64,000 nt of DNA from UBA4416 sp963422675 (GTDB lineage: Bacteria; Bacteroidota; Bacteroidia; B-17B0; Aurantibacillaceae): assembly GCA_963422675.2 (NCBI GenBank), contig CAXVYS010000010.1, forward strand, positions 1 to 64,000. The letters run 5' to 3'. Within the stretch, counting starts at the first letter, position 1; each line of letters begins with the position of its first letter. Both the position numbers and the translations under genes were made by a program. The notes beneath the pieces are model-generated. The model was not told the DNA's origin, ran no database searches, and saw only the letters and a program-made list of their open reading frames with translations. Positions 34,226 to 43,816 of the stretch are shown here, piece after piece.

Positions 34226-34260
34226 AAACAGTCTGTAAGCCCTATGGCTACAGACTGTTT
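34226..34260 (+). terminator. Hairpin after the GH46-like gene
   Basis: AAACAGTCTGTAAGCC-CTAT-GGCTACAGACTGTTT, a 15-bp stem with one bulge. The tract after it is A, not T, so it may act as a weak terminator or an RNA end. Confidence 0.5.
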
Positions 34261-34277
34261 AAAAAACAAAACAGACG

Positions 34278-35291
34278 ATGAATTCATTTAAAATAGTACT
34301 TTATTTTTTGACGACTATTATTGTTTCGCAAAGTATATACGCTCAAAATATTACTACAGCTAATCATAACGAGGAAATGAACTATATTTTAAGTACAAAT
34401 ATTAATGAGGCAGAAAATAAAGAAAAGCTACTTGAAAAATTGGAAGAAATTAAGATCGGATTGGATGAAAAGACCAGGGAATTACATGAACTTGAATGGA
34501 ACAAAAAACGGATAACGCATTATAAAGAAGCGTTGAAAGAAATAAGCTATGATATACTAAAAAAATCATTTCGTGAAATAAATAAAGAAATGAGGAATGA
34601 TCATAGTAGCTTGGTATTGCTGGAAGAAAGCCGGTTAAGAAACAGGCTTCAGGATTTTTTTAGTTTGTTTAATGTGATAGACACCATTTATTTTTCTAAC
34701 ACCGGTATAAATACCAGGCTAAATTTTTATGAACCCTTTTATGAATTATTGTATACTATAAAAATTCAGGAACCCCTTGCCGGCTTTTTAAACGGGGAAC
34801 CTAAACAACCATTTTTCACCGACTCAACACAAGTGGAAGCCTTAAAATTAGTATTGAGCGAAGGTCAGGTACATGATATTCATTTCACTTTAAAGGAGGC
34901 CATGCTCAAAGAAATAAATTACATTACGTTAAAGGAGTTTGATCTTGAAAAAGAAATTAATTTACTTAAAAGCTCCAAACGTAAGATTCAGGATAAAATA
35001 GCCAATGAAACGGATATTGATTTGTTCTCGATTCTTTTGGGATTGCCCTTATTTTGCATGACCATTATTTTTTTATTTATGGGCCCCGGGTTTATACAAT
35101 CAAAATACGGAAACGGGATCATTAATCCTTTACTCGAAAAATCGCAGTCTATTTTGCTGGATCTAAGCACCGTACTTTTATTAACAATGTCTGTACTAAT
35201 TCTTGGTTTATCAGGAAGTATTAATGGAGATGTACTGGGAACGCTCATTGGAGGGATTTCAGGATATGTTCTGAATAAAACCAAAACATAA
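34278..35291 (+). CDS. Coiled-coil envelope protein with two C-terminal TM helices
   Basis: 337 aa, not recognised. Signal peptide ending SQSIYAQ; long helical, Glu/Lys-rich coiled-coil stretches at about 30-100 and 205-245; two hydrophobic helices near 250-272 and 290-330 (GLPLFCMTIIFLFMGPGF, LSTVLLLTMSVLILGL). It resembles a periplasmic stalk anchored in the inner membrane. It closes the island and could be an exporter or immunity component, or simply the next chromosomal gene; the hairpin before it weakens the operon link. Confidence 0.55.
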   Translation: MNSFKIVLYFLTTIIVSQSIYAQNITTANHNEEMNYILSTNINEAENKEKLLEKLEEIKIGLDEKTRELHELEWNKKRITHYKEALKEISYDILKKSFREINKEMRNDHSSLVLLEESRLRNRLQDFFSLFNVIDTIYFSNTGINTRLNFYEPFYELLYTIKIQEPLAGFLNGEPKQPFFTDSTQVEALKLVLSEGQVHDIHFTLKEAMLKEINYITLKEFDLEKEINLLKSSKRKIQDKIANETDIDLFSILLGLPLFCMTIIFLFMGPGFIQSKYGNGIINPLLEKSQSILLDLSTVLLLTMSVLILGLSGSINGDVLGTLIGGISGYVLNKTKT

Positions 35292-35330
35292 ATTAGTTTT
35301 ACGATACGATATCCGGCGAGCGAAGAACGC

Positions 35331-36284
35331 TTATTTTTTCTTTACCTTCTTTTTATTGTAAGTAACGGTAGCGCCAATAAAGGTAAGATCTATTAATGGA
35401 ATTTTAACCCATTCGCTCATTACACTGGCTCTGAATAATAAATCGGTAGAGCCAAACATAGAGGCTGACGCGCCAATATTCATGGTAGTGTCGGAGGAGT
35501 AAATACACTCAAGTGCCACAATAAAATCATCATACACTTCAATGTTTTGTTTGGAAACATCAATCGAATGAACTTCTGTTTTACCAATGGCTTTTACAAT
35601 AATACCTTCTTTTAAAACATTTACGTTATTTACCACTTTCACCATGCCTATGGGAGTCATGATCTTTTTTAAGGTTTTGCCCTCCACATAAATATTAACC
35701 CTGTAAATAGCAGTATCATTAAGCTTTACACAGGTTTTAAACTCAATTTTATCAATAAAAGTCTGATGTCCTTTATTGATACTGATTTTATTTCCAAGTT
35801 CTATTCCAATGGCTTTATCACTTAAGCCTTTTTCTTTAGCAATGCGTATGGCTGAGGTATCAGAACTGGTGAATTTTTCCATAGTGATACATTCGAGCTC
35901 AGCTACATTTTTACTGCCTAATTGCCTTACTTCAAATTCGTTGGGCCTCACAACCGTGGTAGCAAGGGTATATACGGCTTCCGTTAAATGAATAGGCACT
36001 TTTGTGTCGCAATGCAATTTAAAATTTGCAAAACTTAAACTAATGGGAACATAACCAATAGAGGAGATCTGGATGGTATCTGTATCTTTTTCGCCGGTTA
36101 CTTTAAATGTAAAGCTTCCTTCATCATCACTGATAATTCCGAAGGCTTTGGCAGGAATACCAATGTTTACATAAGGAACTCCTTTTTCATTTTTATCTTT
36201 TATGGATCCGATTAAGGTTTGTGCCAGTAAAGAATTCCATGAAAGAGCCACCATGAAAAGGCTTGATAACAGTACTTTCATCAC
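35331..36284 (-). CDS. Exported protein with CarboxypepD_reg-like domain
   Basis: 317 aa. Signal peptide MMKVLLSSLFMVALSWNSLLA|Q; residues 22-100 form the carboxypeptidase regulatory-like beta-sandwich (LIGSIKDKNEKGVPYVNIGI ... FTFKVTGEKDTDTIQISSIG). The remaining 210 residues are beta-rich and resemble the extra domain found in many Bacteroidota proteins of this type; no TonB-dependent receptor barrel is present. Four bp after der; role unknown. Confidence 0.7.
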   Translation of the reverse strand: MMKVLLSSLFMVALSWNSLLAQTLIGSIKDKNEKGVPYVNIGIPAKAFGIISDDEGSFTFKVTGEKDTDTIQISSIGYVPISLSFANFKLHCDTKVPIHLTEAVYTLATTVVRPNEFEVRQLGSKNVAELECITMEKFTSSDTSAIRIAKEKGLSDKAIGIELGNKISINKGHQTFIDKIEFKTCVKLNDTAIYRVNIYVEGKTLKKIMTPIGMVKVVNNVNVLKEGIIVKAIGKTEVHSIDVSKQNIEVYDDFIVALECIYSSDTTMNIGASASMFGSTDLLFRASVMSEWVKIPLIDLTFIGATVTYNKKKVKKK

Positions 36285-36287
36285 TAA

Positions 36288-37604
36288 CTAATCTTTGTTT
36301 TTCTTTCTGAAATAGAACGATACCGGAACACCGTGGAAATTAAAGTTTTCACGGAATTTGTTTTCCAGGAAACGTTTATAGGCTTCCGTTAAATATTGCG
36401 GTGAATTACAGAAGAACACAAAGGCACAGGTTCCTTTAATTTGGGTAACGTAATTAATTTTTACAATTTTCCCTTTATTAGCAGGAGGGGAGAAGTGTTC
36501 AATTAACGGAAGGAAATAATCATTCAGTTTACTGGTAGGTATTTTGGTTGATTTGTTTTGGAATACTTCCATTGCCACTTCAATTACCTTCATGATTCGT
36601 TGTTTTTCGGTAACCGACGTAAAAATGATAGGATAATCACGGAAAGGAGCCGTACGTTCTCTGATGGCTTCTTCCATATGTTTGGTAGTCATGGTTGTTT
36701 TATCTTCCACCAAATCCCATTTATTAACCACCACTACAAACCCTTTATGGTTCTTATTGATTAAATGGATAATGTTGAGGTCTTGCGATTCAATGCCTTG
36801 CGTGGCATCGAGCATCAATACACATACATCACAGTTTTCAATAGCATTAATGGTACGCATAACACTATAGAATTCAATGTCTTCATGAACCTTTGCTTTT
36901 TTACGCATTCCTGCTGTATCAATCAGCAAAAAGTCGTGACCAAATTTATTGTAGCGTGTGTGAATGGTATCGCGGGTTGTTCCTGCAATGGCAGTAACGA
37001 TGTTTCTGTCTTCGCCCAATAAAGCATTGGTTAAAGAGGATTTGCCTACGTTAGGACGGCCAACAATGGCTATTTTAGGTAAGCCACTATCGTTAATAGC
37101 TCCCAAATCTTCAGGGAAGGCTTTTACTACGGCATCTAACAAATCACCGGTTCCACTTCCGCTGTTGGAGGAAATGCAATAAGGATCTCCCAGGCCAAGG
37201 CTGTAAAATTCGGCAGCGTAAGAATTTCTTTCACTGTTATCTACTTTGTTAACTACTAAAAAAACAGGTTTTTTGCTTTTTCTCACAATGGCCGCCACGT
37301 CTTTATCAAACTGGGTTACGCCATCGGTAATATCCACCATAAACATGATGGATGTACTTTCATCTACGGCAATCTGTACTTGTTTACGGATTTCTTCTTC
37401 AAAAATATCATCACTTCCTTTAATGTATCCTCCTGTATCTACAATGGAAAATTCCACTCCGTTCCAGTTGGATTTTCCGTAATGTCTATCGCGTGTAACG
37501 CCCGGCTCATCATCAACGATGGCTTCGCGTGTTTCTGTTAATCGGTTAAATAAGGTTGATTTCCCAACATTGGGGCGACCAACAATGGCTACTAAATTTG
37601 GCAT
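36288..37604 (-). CDS. der: Ribosome biogenesis GTPase Der
   Basis: 438 aa from ATG 37604 (MPNLVAIVGRPNVGKSTLFN); an upstream ATG at 37664 adds an unlikely N-terminus. Two tandem G domains: G1 GRPNVGKST, DTGGYI, NKVD; and second G1 GRPNVGKSSL, DTAGMRKK, NKWD; then a KH-like domain (PISFYFRKK-type C-terminus, here PVSFYFRKK). Der acts in 50S assembly and is normally essential. Length is typical. Confidence 0.96.
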   Translation of the reverse strand: MPNLVAIVGRPNVGKSTLFNRLTETREAIVDDEPGVTRDRHYGKSNWNGVEFSIVDTGGYIKGSDDIFEEEIRKQVQIAVDESTSIMFMVDITDGVTQFDKDVAAIVRKSKKPVFLVVNKVDNSERNSYAAEFYSLGLGDPYCISSNSGSGTGDLLDAVVKAFPEDLGAINDSGLPKIAIVGRPNVGKSSLTNALLGEDRNIVTAIAGTTRDTIHTRYNKFGHDFLLIDTAGMRKKAKVHEDIEFYSVMRTINAIENCDVCVLMLDATQGIESQDLNIIHLINKNHKGFVVVVNKWDLVEDKTTMTTKHMEEAIRERTAPFRDYPIIFTSVTEKQRIMKVIEVAMEVFQNKSTKIPTSKLNDYFLPLIEHFSPPANKGKIVKINYVTQIKGTCAFVFFCNSPQYLTEAYKRFLENKFRENFNFHGVPVSFYFRKKNKD

Positions 37605-37725
37605 ATTGCCGCAAAGGTAATAAAAAATAAGGGTTTTTGGCCTTTTGTTTAATGAAAACGGCATTAAAATGGGGATAATGCCTGATAAATGCTTTTTTAC
37701 AAAGGGTGGGGGAGAGCAAGGGCTG

Positions 37726-38343
37726 CTATATAAATTTCATTTGAGTAGCTAAGTGGATTAAGGCTGCTGTATTTTTGGCATTAAATTTTGATAACAGGTG
37801 TTTCCGGTGAGTATCAATGGTGGTAACGCTTACAAATAATTTTTCGGACATTTCGGAATTAGTATACCCTTCGGAAATCAATTGCAGTACCTCTATTTCA
37901 CGCCTGGTAAGGGTAGGGGCATCTTCAACATCCTTTTTCTTCATCATTTCAGAAGCTTCTAAACTCAGGTATTTTTTGCGCGTCATTACCGTTTCAATAG
38001 CCAGTAAAATTTCAGGCTTAGAAGCATTTTTTAATAAATAGCCGGAAGCACCATTTTCCAGCATTTTTGAAATGAAACTTAACTGGTTAAATGAACTAAG
38101 TCCAATAATTTTAATTGTTGGGTATTTCAGGATCACTTCTTTGCAAAGGTCTAATCCGCTTTTATCCGGTAAATTAATGTCCATTAAAATGACATGGGGT
38201 ACGTGAAGTTGTAAAAAAGATAAACAGGATTCAGCATTATCGGCATGTCCTGTCCATTCAATGTGTGGCTCATTCTGAAGCATTGACTTAATGCCCTCAA
38301 TTACCATAGAATGATCGTCTACTATAAACACTTTTGTTTTCAT
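37726..38343 (-). CDS. NarL/LuxR-type response regulator
   Basis: 205 aa. Receiver with VDDH, phospho-acceptor Asp55 (ILMDINLPDKSG) and GYLLKNASKPE; then a LuxR-type helix-turn-helix (LTRREIEVLQLISEGYTNSE ... VTTIDTHRKHLLSKF). Its ATG overlaps the stop of the kinase gene by 4 bp, so translation is coupled. Probable targets include the divergent lipoprotein gene, whose upstream region carries TATCCT/AGGATA half-sites. Confidence 0.93.
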   Translation of the reverse strand: MKTKVFIVDDHSMVIEGIKSMLQNEPHIEWTGHADNAESCLSFLQLHVPHVILMDINLPDKSGLDLCKEVILKYPTIKIIGLSSFNQLSFISKMLENGASGYLLKNASKPEILLAIETVMTRKKYLSLEASEMMKKKDVEDAPTLTRREIEVLQLISEGYTNSEMSEKLFVSVTTIDTHRKHLLSKFNAKNTAALIHLATQMKFI

Positions 38344-40352
38344 ACAGTCATAAATTCGATATAAACAGAAGTACCTTTCTCAGGGGATGACTGTACATCA
38401 AGTTTTCCGTTGTGGTAATTTAACCTTGATGAAATGTTTTTCCATCCCATGCCTTTTGCTGATTTCAGTTCATTGACGTCAAAGCCCTTTCCATCGTCTT
38501 CTACAGTAATCATTAACAGATGTGCTTCTCTGGCTATCTGAACAGTAGCATTTTTTGCAGAAGCATGCTTGATCGTATTGTTTAGTAACTCCTGCACAAT
38601 TCTGTAAATGGTAATGGCTAATGATTGTTCGATGGGCTTATCTTCTATTTCTATAGATTGATAAGATACTTTTAAAATTCCGCTTGTACTTAACTGGATA
38701 CAAAAATCATTTAATGCAGTGTTTAATCCAAATCTTAATAAAGACTCCGGCATCATATTATGAGCTACCCTGCGCATTTCAGAGATGGAATTGTCAAGCA
38801 TATAGAGGCTATTCTCAAAGGCCTGTGCGTTTTGTTCTGTCATAATTAAATTTTCTTTCATATTGCTTAATGAGTATTTAACACCTGAAAGCATACCGCC
38901 CAGGCCATCATGCAGGTCTTTTGCCAATCGCGAACGTTCCTGTTGTTCTCCTTTAATGATAGCTTCTGTAGCTGTCAGTTTTTTTTCTGTTTCCAGTTCA
39001 GTAATGCGTTGTAGTTGTAGCTTTTGTTTGTTTTTATAATTGCGGTAGCCAAGTAATAAAATAATTAATGAAGCCACAGTACCACCAATTAAAATAGAGT
39101 TGAGTATGTTTTTTTGTTTTAACTGAGCTTGTTGTAAATTTATTTGAGTTTCTTTTTTTTCTGATTCGTATCTGGCTTCCAGTTCTGAAAATTGTTTTGT
39201 ACGTTCTCCCATTAGAAAACTATCATTGAGTGCGATAAATTTATCAGAAAAGAGGTAAGCTTCTTTATACTGTCCTAATGCACTTTTAAGCTCCCGCATA
39301 AACTTATAATAACCTAGTTGTTCCGGTGGGTCTTCACAATGCAGATAGTATTCCTCAGCCTCTCCTGCATATTTTTCTGCCAGGTTATACTGACCTTCTT
39401 CCATCGCAATTTTCGCCAATAACATAGTAGTGCTAACCATATCATTCCTTATTTTCAACCGGGTTGCTAATTGTAAACTTTTTTGCGCAAATAATTTAGA
39501 TGAATCTTTTATATTCAGATCAAAAAACTCTTGCGCTATATTAAGATAGGCGCTTTGTATATCAGTTGTATTAACTTGCCCGTTTTCCAATTGGGGTAGA
39601 TATGCCATCCGGATACGGAGCGCTTTTTCAATGTTTCCATTCTCATAATAATTATCTGCCTTTTTTTGCATGTAATAAGCCTTTGCTGCCAAAGCGGCGG
39701 GGCTATGGTATTTATCAGCAATAGCAATGGCTTTGTCAATATAAAGGTCTGCTTTTGGTAAATTTTTCAGAGTGTTAAATACACCGCTTATGTTGGAGTA
39801 CAAGTCAGATTTTCTTCTGTCTAAAATTTTTTCAGTGATAGATGTGTTATTCAAAATTTCAGGATTTTCGAATATCTCAGCCGCTTTCAGATAATAACGG
39901 ATACAACTATCATATTCACCCTTCCAGTATTTAATATTACCAATGTTAAAACTTGCTCCTGCCATCAGGTATAAGTTTTTATTACGTGTTGCCGAATAAC
40001 GGGAGAGCTGGTAATATTTTAATGCATGGTCTTTGTAATCAAAATTACTAAACCAAATTCCCAATAAACGATAGCAATCAGTAATTGTATTTTGATCTTT
40101 TGTAACAAAACTTTTACTCAGTGCTTCTTCCAGGATTTGCCTGGACCATGTACTATCATACTCTATGAGATCATGGCCAATACTGCTTAATGCATGCACA
40201 TAAGCAGTATCGATTGCCTTACTTTTAATTCGCTGAATAACCCGCAGAATGCTGTCTTTGTTAAGAGGTGTTTGGGCATGAACTACAGAAAAGGATAAGG
40301 CCCAAAGAGTAAGTAATAGGAGGATTGATCTCATAATACAAATTAATTTCAT
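38340..40352 (-). CDS. TPR sensor histidine kinase, HisKA_3 type
   Basis: 670 aa from ATG 40352; ATG 40334 (MRSILLLLTLWALSFSVVHA) is an equally good start and gives a cleaner signal peptide. About eight TPR-like repeats form the sensor (LYLMAGASFNIGNIKYWKGEYDSC is a unit, cited as FNIGNIKYWKGEYDSC), then a coiled coil and a TM helix near ILIGGTVASLIILLLGY. Transmitter: HisKA_3 with the phospho-acceptor in RLAKDLHDGLGGML, HATPase with ELLNNTIKHA, EDDGKGFD and GMGWKNI. Partner of the NarL regulator at 37726. Confidence 0.92.
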   Translation of the reverse strand: MKLICIMRSILLLLTLWALSFSVVHAQTPLNKDSILRVIQRIKSKAIDTAYVHALSSIGHDLIEYDSTWSRQILEEALSKSFVTKDQNTITDCYRLLGIWFSNFDYKDHALKYYQLSRYSATRNKNLYLMAGASFNIGNIKYWKGEYDSCIRYYLKAAEIFENPEILNNTSITEKILDRRKSDLYSNISGVFNTLKNLPKADLYIDKAIAIADKYHSPAALAAKAYYMQKKADNYYENGNIEKALRIRMAYLPQLENGQVNTTDIQSAYLNIAQEFFDLNIKDSSKLFAQKSLQLATRLKIRNDMVSTTMLLAKIAMEEGQYNLAEKYAGEAEEYYLHCEDPPEQLGYYKFMRELKSALGQYKEAYLFSDKFIALNDSFLMGERTKQFSELEARYESEKKETQINLQQAQLKQKNILNSILIGGTVASLIILLLGYRNYKNKQKLQLQRITELETEKKLTATEAIIKGEQQERSRLAKDLHDGLGGMLSGVKYSLSNMKENLIMTEQNAQAFENSLYMLDNSISEMRRVAHNMMPESLLRFGLNTALNDFCIQLSTSGILKVSYQSIEIEDKPIEQSLAITIYRIVQELLNNTIKHASAKNATVQIAREAHLLMITVEDDGKGFDVNELKSAKGMGWKNISSRLNYHNGKLDVQSSPEKGTSVYIEFMTV

Positions 40353-40464
40353 AAAATTAGTTTTTCTACTCCTCTTTTTAGGGGATTTTTTATACAGGAC
40401 TAATATATCATAACCCAAAAGCCGGTAGTAGTGTAAAATTAAACTAATTCAGCAAATCTAAAAA

Positions 40465-40496
40465 TATCCTGTTTTTAGAGGATAGGAATGTCCTAT
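40465..40496. promoter_or_regulatory. Clustered palindromic half-sites between kinase and lipoprotein genes
   Basis: TATCCT (40465-40470) pairs with AGGATA (40479-40484), and ATAGGA-ATG-TCCTAT (40482-40496) is a second palindrome sharing the central arm. This spacing suits a dimeric helix-turn-helix regulator such as the adjacent NarL protein. Confidence 0.4.
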
Positions 40497-40564
40497 GGGG
40501 TGCGGCATTTTTGTAGTGTAAATTTTATTGATAATAAATCTAATCATCCTTAATAAACAAAAAC

Positions 40565-41974
40565 ATGAAAAAGACACTCAACGCATTAGTCATTGCTACA
40601 ACCCTACTAGTAGGTTGTAAAAAAAAGGATCAGCCTGAACCTGTATTAATTCCAACGGTTACGACCTTAGCTCCTGCAAAAATAAATGATACAACCTACA
40701 CCTGTGGAGGGAATGTGACTGATAAAGGTCATACCGAAGTTATTGAACGGGGCGTTGTTGTCAGCCTCAATCCTGATCCGGCACTCGATGATGCCAATGA
40801 TATAAAAGTAGCTATGGGTAGCGGATCGGGGGCCTTTTCTTCAAATCTTGATCCTTTTTACCAGGGGTATACTTATCATATCAGAGCCTATGCAAGAAAT
40901 AATGATGGCGTAGCTTATGGTGAAAATGTAACCGTAACTCCAACAAGTGGTGGTACAGGAACAGTTACAGGTTGCCCTATAGTAAATGTAACCGGTAATA
41001 TTACTACTCCTACAACCTGGACAGCCGACAAGATTTACGTATTACAAAGTAATATACAGGTGAGTTCTGTGCTCACGATAGTACCCGGTACAATTGTAAA
41101 AATGAAGAATGCAAGGCTTGATGTTATTAGTTCCGGAAAGGTTTTGGCAAATGGCACGGCTTCCAGCCATATAACCTTTACTTCTTTTGCAGATGATAGC
41201 TATTGTGGTGATACCAATGGTGATGGAACAGCTACTACTCCCCAAAAAGGAGATTGGATTAGCCTTTACCTTAATGGAGGTACTAATAACACATTCTCCT
41301 ATTGCGATATTCTTTATGCAGGACAGAATGATGGTGGGTATTATAATGCTGTTCTTATTTCGGTTGCAGGTCCGTCGTTTACCTTTGATCACTGTACAAT
41401 GGCGCACACTTTATCCAATAGCTCTTCCTCTTCTGCTTTTGCATTTCACGGTGGCTCCTATATGGCAGATCCCACTATAAGTGTTTTTACCAACAATGTA
41501 TTTTATGATAATGACAGGCCTATCTACCTGAATTCTTATTATACCTTAAATGCTAACAACAGTTTTCATAACCCCGGTAACCCAAGTCAGGGCAATACAC
41601 GTAATGGTATTTTCTTAACCCATTACAGTAATCCCGCCAATGCAACAGTTTCGTGGAATATTAGTGAAGTACCTTATGTAATGGATGTTAATTTTAACGG
41701 AGGAGGAAGCGGTGGAACCGGAACTGTAAATATTGGGAATAATGTAGTGGTAAAATTCACAAGTACATCAGCAGGTATTGCAAAAGCCAGTTCAAGAATT
41801 GTAAATATCGGGGCAGGGGCAGTACTTACTTCTTATAAAGATGATGCACATGGTGGTGATACCAATGGGGATGGCAGTGCCAGTTCGCCTGCTACCGGAG
41901 ACTGGGATGGCTTTTGGAACTATATTTCCGGCAGCTATGTAGCTGGTTCCTACATCTTTTATGCAGCACATTAA
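40565..41974 (+). CDS. Surface lipoprotein with parallel beta-helix
   Basis: 469 aa. Lipobox LLVGC|KKKDQPEP followed by acidic/polar residues. An FN3-like domain spans about 35-125 (TTYTCGGNVTDKGHTEVIERG ... RAYARNNDGVAYG); the remainder is a right-handed beta-helix-like region with short repeats and twin DTNGDG motifs (GDTNGDGTATTPQKGDW near 215 and GDTNGDGSASSPATGDW near 440). Probably exported to the outer-membrane surface; ligand or substrate unknown. Divergent from the NarL/HisKA_3 system. Confidence 0.75.
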   Translation: MKKTLNALVIATTLLVGCKKKDQPEPVLIPTVTTLAPAKINDTTYTCGGNVTDKGHTEVIERGVVVSLNPDPALDDANDIKVAMGSGSGAFSSNLDPFYQGYTYHIRAYARNNDGVAYGENVTVTPTSGGTGTVTGCPIVNVTGNITTPTTWTADKIYVLQSNIQVSSVLTIVPGTIVKMKNARLDVISSGKVLANGTASSHITFTSFADDSYCGDTNGDGTATTPQKGDWISLYLNGGTNNTFSYCDILYAGQNDGGYYNAVLISVAGPSFTFDHCTMAHTLSNSSSSSAFAFHGGSYMADPTISVFTNNVFYDNDRPIYLNSYYTLNANNSFHNPGNPSQGNTRNGIFLTHYSNPANATVSWNISEVPYVMDVNFNGGGSGGTGTVNIGNNVVVKFTSTSAGIAKASSRIVNIGAGAVLTSYKDDAHGGDTNGDGSASSPATGDWDGFWNYISGSYVAGSYIFYAAH

Positions 41975-42084
41975 TCAGTAAAGGCTATTACTTACTACCG
42001 TTGGATTTTTGAACCGATGCTTATTTGGCGAGGAATGCCAACGGTGGTATAAATGCCTACAAAAACATAAACAGGTTGAGAGAA

Positions 42085-42684
42085 TTATTTTTTCATTCTC
42101 AATCTTCCCAGTAATCTCTCATGTTCTACGGTAAATCCTGTGGCCGTTGAATCTAACCGGAAGTTTACCCTGGAATCGGCAAAGGGTCCCGGGTTTTGCT
42201 GAATGATCTCAATAAAGTTATTGCCAACAGTAGAAATAATGGCTACATGCCCGTAAGGATTACCGGGGTGTCCGTCAAAAACAACTAAATCGCCTATGGC
42301 AGGTTTGTATTTACTGGGGTTGGCAAACTGAACCAGGTCTCGTTTTTTACTGATGTTTCCATCTTTTACGGAGTTGTCAAAAAAATCTTTTGCATTGCCA
42401 TATGTATCGGGCATTTTGTGGTGGTAGAATTCATAATAATACCGCTTTACAAATTCCACACATTGATACGTTAATCCTATATTATAACCATCGGCTAGTA
42501 CAGTTCTTTTTCCTGTATGGCCTACACCGCCATTGTAATATACTTTAACGTGGTTAAGGCTGTCGAGCGCCTGGCCTACCGTAAATTTCGGATTAGGATT
42601 TACTTTCCTGATAAGGAGAAAAGAAACAAAACCAATGATAACGAGTATGCCTAAAAAAACAAGAAGCTTAATTTTTTTAGACAT
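42085..42684 (-). CDS. CHAP-domain amidase/peptidase, membrane-anchored
   Basis: 199 aa. TM anchor at about 7-27; the CHAP domain shows the catalytic Cys in LTYQCVEFVKRYYYE, the His in PYGHVAIIS and the third polar residue in IEIIQQNPG. CHAP enzymes cleave peptidoglycan peptides or glutathionylspermidine; the YQCVEFVxRYY form resembles the latter group. It ends the carA operon, 12 bp downstream. Confidence 0.8.
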   Translation of the reverse strand: MSKKIKLLVFLGILVIIGFVSFLLIRKVNPNPKFTVGQALDSLNHVKVYYNGGVGHTGKRTVLADGYNIGLTYQCVEFVKRYYYEFYHHKMPDTYGNAKDFFDNSVKDGNISKKRDLVQFANPSKYKPAIGDLVVFDGHPGNPYGHVAIISTVGNNFIEIIQQNPGPFADSRVNFRLDSTATGFTVEHERLLGRLRMKK

Positions 42685-42696
42685 ACTCTCTTTTAA

Positions 42697-43815
42697 TTAC
42701 TTACCTGTAGCGGTTTTCATGTTACTCACAAAATCATCAAATAAATAACGGGAGTCGAATGGCCCTGGGCAAGCTTCCGGATGGTATTGTACGGAAAACA
42801 CCGGTTTATCTTTTAAGCGAATGCCCTCTATGGTAGCATCATTTAAATTAATATGCGTAATTTCAATATTAGGATTTTTGCTAATGTCCTCTGCTTTTAC
42901 CGTGAAGCCATGATTTTGGGAGGTAATCTCACTTTTGCCGGTAATTAAATTCTTTACAGGATGGTTGATACCACGATGTCCTGCATGCATCTTATAGGTT
43001 TTAATGCCTTGAGATTCTGCCAATAACTGGTGTCCTAAACAAATACCAAATACAGGTTTGCCGCTGTCTGCCAATTGTTTTACAAGAGCTATTTCGTCTT
43101 TCATAACACTGGGATCTCCGGGGCCATTACTTAACATGATCCCATCCGGTTTAAAATCCATAATTTCTTTCAAAGGTGTTTTCATTGGGAAAACTCTTAA
43201 GAAACAATCTCTTTCCGCTAAGGAACGTAAAATGTTCTTTTTGGTGCCGAAATCCATCACCGCCACTTTATAGGTTGCATTTTTATCGCCTATTTCGTAA
43301 GGTGTTTTGGTAGCTACTTTCGAAGAAAGCTCCAAACCTTCCATTTTAGGAACTTTGGCCAGCAATTCTTTAAGCGCATTAATGTCGGTATTTTCAGAAG
43401 AGATAATGCAGTTCATGGCACCTTTATCTCTGATGTATCTTACAATAGCGCGTGTATCCACATCGCTGATGGCTACAATACCATCGTTTTTAAAATAATC
43501 TTCCAGTGATTCGGTAGCACGTTTACGTGAAAATCCATCATTGAATTTTTTACAGATCATCCCTGATATTTTGATACTGTCACTTTCTACCTCATCTTTT
43601 TCTATCCCGTAATTTCCGATATGTACATTATTCATTACTACGATCTGGCCGAAATAAGAAGGATCTGTAAAAATTTCCTGGTAGCCTGTCATTCCGGTAT
43701 TGAAGCAGATCTCTCCGGTGGTTGTTCCAATTTTTCCGGCTGCCTTACCTTCAAATACTTTTCCGTCTTCTAATAAAAGGATGGCTTTTTGCTTGGTTTG
43801 ATACTTTAATTGCAT
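42697..43815 (-). CDS. carA: Carbamoyl-phosphate synthase small subunit
   Basis: 372 aa. Class I glutamine amidotransferase subunit supplying ammonia for carbamoyl phosphate (pyrimidine and arginine synthesis). N-terminal CPSase domain (LLLEDGKVFEGKA, GEICFNTGMTGYQEI); C-terminal GATase with VAVMDFGTKKNI, nucleophile Cys in FGICLGHQLL, and the His/Glu pair in QYHPEACPGP. carB is not adjacent. A palindrome overlaps its promoter. Confidence 0.95.
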   Translation of the reverse strand: MQLKYQTKQKAILLLEDGKVFEGKAAGKIGTTTGEICFNTGMTGYQEIFTDPSYFGQIVVMNNVHIGNYGIEKDEVESDSIKISGMICKKFNDGFSRKRATESLEDYFKNDGIVAISDVDTRAIVRYIRDKGAMNCIISSENTDINALKELLAKVPKMEGLELSSKVATKTPYEIGDKNATYKVAVMDFGTKKNILRSLAERDCFLRVFPMKTPLKEIMDFKPDGIMLSNGPGDPSVMKDEIALVKQLADSGKPVFGICLGHQLLAESQGIKTYKMHAGHRGINHPVKNLITGKSEITSQNHGFTVKAEDISKNPNIEITHINLNDATIEGIRLKDKPVFSVQYHPEACPGPFDSRYLFDDFVSNMKTATGK

Positions 43816-43816
43816 A

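Noticed and set aside
34226..34260. Strong intrinsic terminator ending the island operon
   Set aside because: The stem is good but the following tract is A, not T, so I list it only as a weak hairpin.
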